This document shows, in pieces, positions 1-7,351 of a DNA stretch of 28,885 nt. A program made the translations under genes and the position numbers. The DNA is from Fusobacterium sp. (lineage in GTDB: Bacteria > Fusobacteriota > Fusobacteriia > Fusobacteriales > Fusobacteriaceae). The notes below the pieces were generated by a model. The model was not told the DNA's origin. It made no database searches and was given only the letters and a program-made list of their open reading frames with translations. Numbering within the stretch: the stretch's first letter is position 1; each line of letters starts with the position of its first letter. Location: NCBI GenBank assembly GCA_019410665.1, contig DXSD01000012.1:1-28885 (forward strand). The letters are read 5' to 3'.

Positions 1-28
1 ATGAGCATTGCGTAAGCACTAGCGATTG

Positions 29-75
29 GAAGTAAAAGTTTTCTCCTTTTCTATTGAATAAACTAAATTTATATT
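29..75 (-). repeat. Left copy of terminal inverted repeat
   Basis: Positions 29-75 match the reverse complement of 28839-28885 at 45 of 47 bases. The copy begins about 15 bases past the gltX stop codon. Read on the minus strand it contains an AGGAG-like run and points out of the window. Bases 1-28 may continue the same element, but the partner copy is cut off by the window end. No convincing start codon or known RNA is visible, so its identity is open. Confidence 0.8.
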
Positions 76-89
76 AAACTTAATCTATT

Positions 90-1604
90 TTATAATACAT
101 TATATTTTTCTATCATAGCTTTCATTCTATTTAATGTTCTTGTCTTACCAATTATAAATAGAACATTGTATAGGTCAGCACCTCTAGCTTGTCCAGTGAT
201 TACAGCTCTAAGTGGCATGTAAACTTTAGCAGGTCCCTCTCCCATCTCTTCTAATGTAGAATGTAATAACTCTTTAGCTTCTTCTATTGTGAAATCTTCA
301 CTTTCCCAAGCTTCAAGTTTTTTCATAAATAATTTAATAGCTTCTTTTCCAACAGGATCAAGTATAGATTCATTTAATTTTTCTACACTTTTTCTCTCTT
401 TTTTATTCATATCTTCAGTTACTACTGGAAGCTCAAAAGTGTCCTCGAAGTACACAGCAGATTCCTTAGCAATCTCTTTAAGCGTTTGAGCTGACTCTCT
501 TAAAATTTCAACTATTTTAACAAGAGCTCTATACTCGTGCTCAGAAACTTCCTCTCCAACATATCCTAATTGTCTAAAGAAAGGTATAGCTAAATCTGTC
601 AATTCATTTATATCTTTCATTCTCATATGTTGGTTATTTACCCAACCAAGTTTTACAAGGTCAAATACAGGTCCTCCTAGAGAAACTTTATCTATGTTGA
701 AGTTATCAACAAACTCTTGTAAAGAGAAAATCTCTTTGTTTTCTCCAAAAGAGTATCCCATAAGTCCTAAGAAGTTAACAATACCTTCTTTTAAGTATCC
801 TTCTTCTTTATACCAAATTAAAGATACAGGATTTTTTCTTTTAGATATTTTTGTTCTGTCAGCATTTCTAAGTAATGGCATGTGGATGAATTCTGGTTGA
901 TCCCATCCAAAAGCTTTATAAAGTTGAATATGTTTAGGAGTAGAAGCTATCCACTCTTCAGCTCTTATAACGTGAGTTATTCCCATTAAGTGGTCATCTA
1001 CTACGTTTGCTAGGTGGTAAGTAGGGAAGCCATCAGCTTTTAATAGTACTTGGTCATCTATTTTATTGTTTTCAAATACTATATCCCCTCTTAATCTATC
1101 GTGGATAATTGTTTCTCCTTCATAAGGCATCTTTAATCTTATTACATATGGCTCTCCAGCATCTAATTTAGCTTGAATCTCTTCTGGAGTTAATGAACGA
1201 CAGTGTCCATCATATCCAGGAGCTTTTCCCATAGCTTTTTGTCTCTCTCTTAATTTATCAAGTCTATCTTGAGTACAGAAACAATAGTAAGCTCCTCCTT
1301 GCTCTACAAGCTTTTTAGCATAGTCTCCATATAGGTGGAATCTTTCAGATTGTCTATATGGTCCATACTCTCCTCCTACATCTGGACCTTCTGCATAATT
1401 TAATCCTAACCAGTGAAGAGCATCAAATATCATTTGCTCTGAACCTTCAGTGTATCTATTTTGGTCAGTATCCTCTATTCTTAAAATGAAGTCTCCATTA
1501 TTAGAGTTAGCAAAAGCTAAGTTAAATAGTGCTATATAAGCTGTTCCTACATGAGGGTCTCCAGTAGGTGATGGAGCTATTCTTGTTCTGATTTTTTTTT
1601 CCAT
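90..1604 (-). CDS. gltX: Glutamyl-tRNA synthetase
   Basis: Charges tRNA-Glu with glutamate in the cytoplasm. It is a class I synthetase of 504 residues, the usual length. Visible motifs are the N-terminal APSPTGDPHVGTAY stretch carrying the HIGH-type signature (about residues 10-23), a CFC ... HC zinc-knuckle pattern (about 108-135) and the KISKR version of KMSKS (about 252-256), followed by the C-terminal anticodon-binding helical region. The start at 1604 is preferred because GGGAGAGG lies just upstream at good spacing. The in-frame ATG at 1619 would overlap that site. It is the last gene of the leftward run, 93 bases after prfB, with its own weak promoter. Whether it is discriminating or also charges tRNA-Gln cannot be told from this window. 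Confidence 0.97.
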   Translation of the reverse strand: MEKKIRTRIAPSPTGDPHVGTAYIALFNLAFANSNNGDFILRIEDTDQNRYTEGSEQMIFDALHWLGLNYAEGPDVGGEYGPYRQSERFHLYGDYAKKLVEQGGAYYCFCTQDRLDKLRERQKAMGKAPGYDGHCRSLTPEEIQAKLDAGEPYVIRLKMPYEGETIIHDRLRGDIVFENNKIDDQVLLKADGFPTYHLANVVDDHLMGITHVIRAEEWIASTPKHIQLYKAFGWDQPEFIHMPLLRNADRTKISKRKNPVSLIWYKEEGYLKEGIVNFLGLMGYSFGENKEIFSLQEFVDNFNIDKVSLGGPVFDLVKLGWVNNQHMRMKDINELTDLAIPFFRQLGYVGEEVSEHEYRALVKIVEILRESAQTLKEIAKESAVYFEDTFELPVVTEDMNKKERKSVEKLNESILDPVGKEAIKLFMKKLEAWESEDFTIEEAKELLHSTLEEMGEGPAKVYMPLRAVITGQARGADLYNVLFIIGKTRTLNRMKAMIEKYNVL

Positions 1605-1644
1605 AGTATCCTCTCCCATTTAAATAATGAATAGTTTTCTCTAA

Positions 1645-1673
1645 ATTTTATCATAATTTTAAATTTTTTTAAA
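1645..1673 (-). promoter_or_regulatory. Possible gltX promoter
   Basis: On the minus strand, TTTAAA, a 17-base spacer and TAAAAT preceded by TGA (extended -10). The -35 is weak and the region is very AT-rich, so this could be chance. It would give gltX expression independent of the long upstream operon. Confidence 0.4.
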
Positions 1674-1697
1674 GAGTTATTTCAAAGATTTCTTAAA

Positions 1698-2799
1698 TTA
1701 TTTAATTTTATTCCATCTTAGGTAACCATTGATAAAAGTATCAATATCTCCGTCCATTACAGCCTTTATATTTCCAGACTCACAGTTAGTTCTATGATCT
1801 TTTACTAAGGTGTATGGCTGGAATACATATGAACGAATTTGATTTCCCCAACCAATGTCACTTTGCTCCCCTTGTAATTTTTTTAACTCTTCCTCTTTTT
1901 TCTTCATCTCTAATTCAATAAGTTTAGATTTTAAAAGTTTCATAGCAGTCTCTCTATTGCTTAATTGAGATCTCTCTCTTTGACAAGTAACTACTATACC
2001 AGTAGGAAAGTGTGTAATTCTAACAGCTGAATCTGTCATATTAACATGTTGCCCACCAGCTCCACTAGCTCTATATGTATCTATTCTAATATCTGAGGGA
2101 TCAATATTTACTTCTATACTGTCATCTACCTCTGGAACAACTTCAACAGAAGCAAAAGAAGTATGTCTTTTTTTATTAGCATCAAAAGGAGAGATTCTTA
2201 CAAGTCTATGTACTCCCTTTTCGCTTTTTAGATATCCAAAGGCATTTAATCCCTCTACCATAAAGGTAATAGATTTTATACCAACACTATCTCCTGGCAT
2301 AAAATCCATCTCACTTATTTTATATTTTTTATCACTACACCATCTTGAATACATTCTATATAGCATATCAGCCCAGTCACAAGCTTCTGTTCCACCAGCT
2401 CCAGAGTGAATAGTAACAATAGCATTATTAGAGTCATAATCTCCATCAAGTAGAAGTCTTGTATCAAAGTGATCAACATCTTTTCCTAAGATCTTATGTT
2501 TTTCCTCTAATTCCTCTTGGAAATCTTCTTCTCCTTGCTCTACAAACTCTATAAGTACCTCTTCATTTTCAAGTTCAGACACTAAATTTTTAAATTCAGC
2601 AACTAATTCTTTTTCACTGTTCATCTCTTTTATAACAGCAGAACTTGTTCTTTTATCACTCCAAAAGTTATCCTCAGTACTCTTTTTTTCTAACTCAGCT
2701 ATCTTATTTTCTCTTTTTTCTAAGTCAAAGAGACCCCCTGATATCTTCTATTTTTTTCTTATATTCAGTGAACTCTCTTTTAATATCTAATATATCCAA
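1698..2799 (-). CDS. prfB: Peptide chain release factor 2, with programmed +1 frameshift
   Basis: RF2 ends translation at UGA and UAA. The gene is in two frames. A TTG start at 2799, with AGGAGG five bases upstream, gives 24 codons to an in-frame TGA at 2725-2727. A +1 shift there continues through 34 codons into the 308-codon main frame that begins at the internal ATG 2624. The product is about 366 residues, the normal RF2 length. The SPF anticodon-mimic tripeptide (RISPFDA) and the catalytic GGQ loop (SGAGGQHVNMTD) are both present. The apparent truncation is therefore regulation, not damage: low RF2 slows decoding of the TGA and favours the shift. The Shine-Dalgarno overlaps the TAG stop of the upstream ferredoxin-like gene, which suggests translational coupling. 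Confidence 0.95.
2725..2739 (-). promoter_or_regulatory. prfB: prfB programmed +1 frameshift site
   Basis: On the minus strand the codons read AGG GGG TCT CTT TGA C. This is the classical RF2 site: a Shine-Dalgarno-like AGGGGG at the standard distance from a slippery CTT directly before TGA. The peptidyl-tRNA slips from CTT to TTT and the next codon read is GAC. The zero frame before it and the +1 frame after it both encode RF2-like sequence. Confidence 0.95.
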
Positions 2800-2808
2800 A
2801 ATATCCTC

Positions 2809-3264
2809 CTATAATCCTAATTTTCTTTTTACATCATTTAAACTCATTAAGCTATAAATCTCTCCATCAATAGATACATTTGGTCCTTTTGCACATCTAC
2901 CAAAACATCTTTTATTAGTAAGTAATATTTTCCCATCTTTAGAGATTCCATTTTTATCTGGTTCTAATATTTTTACTAACTCGTTATATATCTCTTGTCC
3001 ACCAGCAGGACCACAGCTCATTCCCACACAAACAGCAACCTCTTTTATATTGCTTACTTTATTTCTAAATTTAGGATAGAAATTTATAGTATTTTCTATG
3101 GAAATCTCCATTAATCCAGTTTTATCAGCTATAAATTTTTGAACCTCTTTAGGTATAGAATCAATTTTCTCTATTACAAAGTTAAGTATTTTAACATCAT
3201 CTTTTTTATCTTTTAAGCTTTCAATAAACTCTTCAAGCTCTTTATAAAACTCTTTATCTACCAT
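2809..3264 (-). CDS. Orphan NuoE-like thioredoxin-fold [2Fe-2S] protein
   Basis: About 151 residues. The C-terminal half carries CX4C (CVGMSC, followed by GPAGG) and CX3C (CFGRC, followed by AKGP), the four-cysteine [2Fe-2S] signature of the 24-kDa NuoE/HydA-type ferredoxin family. The N-terminal half is helical, as in NuoE. NuoE normally works with a NuoF-type NADH/FMN subunit in complex I, NAD-dependent hydrogenase or formate dehydrogenase. No such partner is in this window, and the gene sits between acpS and prfB. The start is uncertain: ATG 3264 has AAAGGAG 13 bases upstream, while TTG 3303 would overlap the acpS stop without a clear ribosome-binding site. It is probably an electron-transfer subunit for a partner encoded elsewhere. 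Confidence 0.8.
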   Translation of the reverse strand: MVDKEFYKELEEFIESLKDKKDDVKILNFVIEKIDSIPKEVQKFIADKTGLMEISIENTINFYPKFRNKVSNIKEVAVCVGMSCGPAGGQEIYNELVKILEPDKNGISKDGKILLTNKRCFGRCAKGPNVSIDGEIYSLMSLNDVKRKLGL

Positions 3265-3295
3265 ATCTACTATTTTACTCCTTTCTAGAAAATAT

Positions 3296-3667
3296 TTACT
3301 CAATATCTTTTAAAATTATTGCTACTGATGTAGCATAGTCTCTAGAGTGTGATATAGATAACTCCACTCTTTTACCTTTCATTTTTTCCTTTAGACTATT
3401 TTTAAAATAGACAAGAGGTTTTCCTAAATGATCATTTAAAATCTCAATATCTGTGAGATAAAAATCTCTTACCCCTGTACCTAGAGCTTTAGATATAGCT
3501 TCTTTAGCTGAAAATCTTCCAGCATAACTAGCTATTTTTCCAGCTCCTTTTTTTTCAATATTTTCTATTTCTTGAGTAGTATATACTCTTTTTTTAAATT
3601 TTTCATTTTGAATAGCTTTCTCTATTCTAGCTATTTCTACAATATCATTTCCTATTCCTAGTATCAT
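3296..3667 (-). CDS. acpS: Holo-[acyl-carrier-protein] synthase
   Basis: Transfers 4'-phosphopantetheine from CoA to a serine of acyl carrier protein, activating it for fatty acid synthesis. At 123 residues it has the normal length of the trimeric AcpS type. It shows the N-terminal GIGNDIVEIARIE motif with metal ligand Asp8, RFSAKEAISKALGTG with Glu56, and a late SHSRDYA motif. The start at 3667 sits one base after the rlmA stop, with AAAAGGT upstream. An in-frame ATG at 3703 lies inside rlmA and adds non-conserved residues, so it was rejected. Coupling to rlmA translation is likely. Confidence 0.95.
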   Translation of the reverse strand: MILGIGNDIVEIARIEKAIQNEKFKKRVYTTQEIENIEKKGAGKIASYAGRFSAKEAISKALGTGVRDFYLTDIEILNDHLGKPLVYFKNSLKEKMKGKRVELSISHSRDYATSVAIILKDIE

Positions 3668-3668
3668 A

Positions 3669-4493
3669 TTATACCTTTTCAAATATATCAATATTAACAT
3701 CAATGGTAATTTCTAAACTATCTAAAGAAAATAATCTCTCTACTCCCTCTTTTGGACTTCTCCACTTATATGGTGTCATATCAAAAAGATTTCTAATACT
3801 CTCATTCTCTTTAATAAAAGATTTACCAGTACAGTTTACAGTACCGCAATGTTTAAATATTTTTAAATCTTCAACTGGAGAGTAAAATTCAGTTCTCACA
3901 TTTTCATAAACAACTCTTTTAAGTTCAATTAAATGATTTTCTCCAGTGGAAACAACTATTAATTTTCCACCTTTTTTTAATACCCTCATCTTTTCTTCAG
4001 GAATAATTTTAGCAAACATACAGATTATAAAATCCATGCTTTCATCTGCTAAAGGTATATTCATAGCACTTGCCACTAGCCAATCTATATTTTTATAAGT
4101 TTTAGCTCCACTTATAATAGCCTCTTTAGAGATATCTATTCCTATTATATTACTCTCTACTCCCAAGCTTTCAAGAAATTTTTTTATATTTCCAGTATAA
4201 TATCCCTCTCCACAGCCAATATCCAATAAATTTACACTTCTTTTATCTCCTAGATTTTTTTGAATAAGAGAATTTACACTATCAGATATTATCTTGTAGT
4301 AATCTTTTTCTAAAAATCTTTTTCTACTAAGTACCATCTCCTTATCATCTCCAGGAGTTTTACTATGTTTTTGATTGGAAAGTAAAAGATTTAAATACCC
4401 CTGCTTCCCCATATCAAAGGAGTGATTATTTTCACATCTATAAGTTTTTTCATTTTTAATTAACTCTTTTTTACATACAGGACAGATTATCAT
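3669..4493 (-). CDS. rlmA: 23S rRNA (guanine-N1)-methyltransferase, RlmA family
   Basis: SAM-dependent enzyme of the RrmA/RlmA (TlrB) family, which methylates N1 of a guanine in helix 35 of 23S rRNA. At 274 residues it has family length. A zinc finger opens the protein (CPVC at residues 4-7, then CENNH), followed by the family-typical FDMGKQGYLNLLL segment and KTPGDDKEM. The Rossmann methyltransferase core has the SAM-binding motif LLDIGCGEGYYT (about residues 89-100). Which guanine it modifies (745 or 748 by E. coli numbering) cannot be told from sequence reading. AAGGGG lies before ATG 4493, and the gene ends one base before acpS. Confidence 0.9.
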   Translation of the reverse strand: MIICPVCKKELIKNEKTYRCENNHSFDMGKQGYLNLLLSNQKHSKTPGDDKEMVLSRKRFLEKDYYKIISDSVNSLIQKNLGDKRSVNLLDIGCGEGYYTGNIKKFLESLGVESNIIGIDISKEAIISGAKTYKNIDWLVASAMNIPLADESMDFIICMFAKIIPEEKMRVLKKGGKLIVVSTGENHLIELKRVVYENVRTEFYSPVEDLKIFKHCGTVNCTGKSFIKENESIRNLFDMTPYKWRSPKEGVERLFSLDSLEITIDVNIDIFEKV

Positions 4494-4502
4494 ATTTTCC
4501 CC

Positions 4503-5261
4503 TTATATCATATTATAAGCTTTTTTAGTATTTTCATTAGTAACTTTAGCTACCTCTTCAAAAGAAATCCCTTTAAGTTCAGCAATTTTCTCTGCTACAT
4601 ATTGAACATAGATAGGTTCATTTCTTTTTCCTCTGTATGGAGTAGGAGCCATATATGGACAATCAGTTTCAAGTATTAATTTCTCCAGAGGAATATTCTC
4701 AACTACTTTAACTAAAGTTTTTGCATTTTTAAAGGTTAATACTCCTCCAATTCCTAGATAGTATCTATCAATTACTTCCTTAGCTGATTCAATAGAACCA
4801 GGATAACAATGGAAAATTCCTCCTACATCAGGAAACTCTTTTAAAATTGCTAAAGTGTCTTCCATAGCATCTCTAGAGTGAATAACTACAGGTTTTCCAA
4901 CACGTCTAGCTAATTCCATCTGTCTTCTAAAAAACTTCTGTTGTACCTCTTTAGGTTGAGTCATCCAGTGGTAATCTAATCCTATCTCACCTATTGCTAG
5001 GACTTTTGGATCCTTTGCTAACTTTTCTAACTCTTTTTCTACTTCATCAGAGTACCCCTCTATATCAATGGGATGCACTCCAACTACAGCATAGATAAAA
5101 TCATACTTATTAGCATACTCTACACTTCTTTTACTACTGTGTATATCATAACCAATATTTACAGCAAACTCTAACTTATCTTTTATTCTTTCTAAAACCT
5201 CTGCTCTATCCTCATCAAATTGATCATTATCTAAGTGAGCATGTGAATCTATTAATTTCAT
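4503..5261 (-). CDS. tatD: TatD-family metal-dependent deoxyribonuclease
   Basis: Cytoplasmic metal-dependent hydrolase of the TatD/YcfH DNase family, implicated in 3'-5' DNA processing and repair of oxidised ends. The 252 residues carry the family metal-binding set: DSHAHLD at residues 5-11, GEIGLDYHW near 92-100, VIHSRDA, IFHCYPG and ETDCPYMAP. The Shine-Dalgarno AGGAG lies inside the last codons of the upstream acetyltransferase gene, leaving only two bases between the genes, so the two are probably translated together. YcfH/TatD paralogues cannot be separated here. Confidence 0.93.
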   Translation of the reverse strand: MKLIDSHAHLDNDQFDEDRAEVLERIKDKLEFAVNIGYDIHSSKRSVEYANKYDFIYAVVGVHPIDIEGYSDEVEKELEKLAKDPKVLAIGEIGLDYHWMTQPKEVQQKFFRRQMELARRVGKPVVIHSRDAMEDTLAILKEFPDVGGIFHCYPGSIESAKEVIDRYYLGIGGVLTFKNAKTLVKVVENIPLEKLILETDCPYMAPTPYRGKRNEPIYVQYVAEKIAELKGISFEEVAKVTNENTKKAYNMI

Positions 5262-5263
5262 AA

Positions 5264-5887
5264 TTATTCTCCTAATGATTTTCTTAAACTCTCTATAAAT
5301 CTACAAAGATGGAACCCGTCACAAACAGCATGATGAACCTGTATAGCTAAAGGTATGTAATATTTATCTCCATTTAAATAATACTTTCCAATAGTAAAAA
5401 TTGGAAGAAGATAATCATAACCTCTCTGTAAATTTAGATTAAATCCTTCAAAACTTTCCCAAGGAACCATTGAAACAGGAAAAATATTTGCTGGAGTATT
5501 AGGTTTCCCTTCCATTTCTAAATTATCTCCATAATTTTTAACATCTTCACTATATCTTTTACAAAACTCTTCATAATTATCTGTATATTCTGTCCAAAGA
5601 TTAGAAAATGTCTCACTTTCCTTGTGAAAAAAAGTATAACATGGAAGCATCTTTTCATAATATCCTACTTTTCCTTCATTATCTAACACCATTCTAAACT
5701 CTTCATAACAATTTACTATTTTTGAAATATGATAAAGCATAGTTGGATATAATTTTTTCTTCTCTTTTACTATTTTGGTAATATCTAATTTTACTGTCAT
5801 ACTATAAGTACATGGAACATCTTTTAAGTAGTGTTTATAGTGATTTTTTCTTTTCCAATTTTCTATATCTATATGGATAAATTTCAT
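5264..5887 (-). CDS. cat: Class A chloramphenicol O-acetyltransferase
   Basis: Predicted trimeric CoA-dependent acetyltransferase that inactivates chloramphenicol by acetylating its 3-hydroxyl. The 207 residues match CAT length and carry the full set of family landmarks: an opening like W-ERK--Y-HYL, CTYSMT near residue 26, TFSNLWTEY near 93-101, FPVSMVPW with FEGFNLN near 136-152, YLLPIFTIGKYY near 159-170, and HHAVCDGFH at 185-193, where the second His is catalytic and the Asp is structural. It sits inside a housekeeping operon, 12 bases after hslO and 2 before tatD, with no mobile element nearby. Start 5887 follows a GGGGGA site; the ATG at 5899 overlaps that site. Activity on chloramphenicol is inferred from the family. 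Confidence 0.9.
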   Translation of the reverse strand: MKFIHIDIENWKRKNHYKHYLKDVPCTYSMTVKLDITKIVKEKKKLYPTMLYHISKIVNCYEEFRMVLDNEGKVGYYEKMLPCYTFFHKESETFSNLWTEYTDNYEEFCKRYSEDVKNYGDNLEMEGKPNTPANIFPVSMVPWESFEGFNLNLQRGYDYLLPIFTIGKYYLNGDKYYIPLAIQVHHAVCDGFHLCRFIESLRKSLGE

Positions 5888-5899
5888 TTTATCCCCCAT

Positions 5900-6787
5900 T
5901 TATTTTAATATGTCTCCAAAGTCTTCTTCAGAAAACTTATATTTTTTTCCACAGAAATGGCACTCAGCTTCTAACTCTTTCTCTTTACTAAATATATCTT
6001 TTAATTGCTCTTTACCTAGAGTAATAAGACCTCTATAAAACTTATCTTCTGAACAATTACAGCTATATTTAACTTCTTTTTCCTCTAAAATTTCATAAGG
6101 CTCAACTAATCTCTCATAAGTCTCATCAGTCATATCCTCATATAGAAGTTTAGCTATTCTCTTTATATCCATTCCACCAGCCATAAGCTCAGTCATAGGT
6201 CTAATAGCTCCAATTTTTTCCTCTAGAGCTGTAATAAAACTATCTTCAGCTCCAGGAAGAAGTTGAATCATATATCCTCCAGCATACTCAACAGTATTCT
6301 CATCTTTAAGTTTAACTCCAAGAGCTATAACAGTTGGAGTTTGCTCAGAGTTATAGAAATAATAAGCTAAGTCTTGAGCTATCTCCCCAGAATGTATCTC
6401 TGATAAACCAACATATGGCTCTTTTAATCCCATATCTTTAATTATTTTAAGTATTCCTTGACCAACTAATCCTCCTACATCTGATTTACCATTATCTTTT
6501 AGAGGAACATCTGCACTTGGATTTGAAAGATAACCCTTCACTCCACCATTTGCATCTGCTGTAACTACCATATTGTTCAATAGTCCATTTGTATCTGTTC
6601 TAAGAGTTAGTACATCTTTTCCTTTTAGCGTACTCCCCATTATAACTCCTGCTGTAAGTAATCTTCCAAAGGCATCTATTGCAGTAGGACTACATTTATG
6701 GATATTTTGTGCCTCTTGTACTACATCTGTTGTATCCACAACAAAAAATCTAGCATTTTTACTTACTCCTCTTATTAATTTTCCCAT
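5900..6787 (-). CDS. hslO: Redox-regulated chaperone Hsp33
   Basis: Holdase chaperone, activated when oxidation releases zinc from a four-cysteine centre and unfolds the linker. At 295 residues it has the usual length. The C-terminus shows the exact Hsp33 zinc motif: C243-X-C245 and C276-X2-C279, about 30 residues apart. The N-terminal part has the conserved core, including a DANGGVKGYLSNP-like segment. It lies within the leftward run, after the ComEA-like gene (18 bases) and before the acetyltransferase gene. In an anaerobe, protection during oxygen or hypochlorite exposure is a plausible role. Confidence 0.95.
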   Translation of the reverse strand: MGKLIRGVSKNARFFVVDTTDVVQEAQNIHKCSPTAIDAFGRLLTAGVIMGSTLKGKDVLTLRTDTNGLLNNMVVTADANGGVKGYLSNPSADVPLKDNGKSDVGGLVGQGILKIIKDMGLKEPYVGLSEIHSGEIAQDLAYYFYNSEQTPTVIALGVKLKDENTVEYAGGYMIQLLPGAEDSFITALEEKIGAIRPMTELMAGGMDIKRIAKLLYEDMTDETYERLVEPYEILEEKEVKYSCNCSEDKFYRGLITLGKEQLKDIFSKEKELEAECHFCGKKYKFSEEDFGDILK

Positions 6788-6805
6788 TCTTGTATCACTC
6801 TCTTT

Positions 6806-7327
6806 CTAAAAATTATCATATTTAATAATTGTTTTATATTTTTTATAATCTTTTTCAGATAAAACTTTCATTAGCTCTAAATTACTATTTATTCTACTAT
6901 TTTTATCTAAGTATTTTCTAATCTCTTTTATCTCTTTTTTGTCGAAACCATAGTAATTTAAAAGTTCATCATTAGCTTCATTGATATATAAAGGTTTTTT
7001 CTCTATTTTACTCTTTATCATCAATTTTTTTCTCAGTTTTTCAAAGGTAGCTTGCCCTATTCCTTTTATTCTCTTCAGTTCATTAAGATTTTCAAAACCA
7101 CCTGTTTTCTCTCTATAATCAACAATAAGTCCAGCTAATCTAGTGGTAACACCAAAATTAGACATATCCTCTTTAGAAGCTTTATTAATATCAAGATATT
7201 TACTATTTTCATCTAAAATATTATCACTCATTATTATATCAAAAGTGTCACTATTTTCAAAAGGATTTCCATAGATTATCCCAAAATTTAAGCAAATAAT
7301 AAAAATAATACTTAAAAATTTTTTCAT
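6806..7327 (-). CDS. Secreted ComEA-like protein with two helix-hairpin-helix units
   Basis: 173 residues beginning with a clear signal peptide (MKKFLSIIFIICLNFGIIYG, then NPFENS). A ComEA-type HhH region follows (LDINKAS, then GLIVDYREKTGGF and IKGIGQATFEKL), and then a more divergent second copy (INEANDELLNYYGFDKKEIKEI, then SNLELMKVL). ComEA proteins bind incoming DNA in the periplasm during natural transformation. Here the protein is predicted to be exported and is two genes downstream of pilT, which fits a DNA-uptake role, but the rest of the machinery is not in the window. Start 7327 has GAGG six bases upstream; an in-frame GTG at 7339 overlaps that site. Confidence 0.75.
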   Translation of the reverse strand: MKKFLSIIFIICLNFGIIYGNPFENSDTFDIIMSDNILDENSKYLDINKASKEDMSNFGVTTRLAGLIVDYREKTGGFENLNELKRIKGIGQATFEKLRKKLMIKSKIEKKPLYINEANDELLNYYGFDKKEIKEIRKYLDKNSRINSNLELMKVLSEKDYKKYKTIIKYDNF

Positions 7328-7351
7328 AATTTTCCTCACTTTAATGAAAAT

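Noticed and set aside
1..49. Start of a leftward protein gene reading KLLLPIASAYAML
   Set aside because: No start codon lies at a workable distance from the AGGAG run, and a stop is in frame just upstream, so a coding gene cannot be supported.
1698..2624. prfB as a truncated gene or pseudogene starting at ATG 2624
   Set aside because: The upstream zero frame, the exact AGGGGG-CTT-TGA shift site and the +1 frame together give a normal 366-residue RF2.
2645..2857. Plus-strand 70-codon open frame over the prfB 5' region
   Set aside because: It lies opposite the prfB frameshift region and the end of the ferredoxin gene, both better supported.
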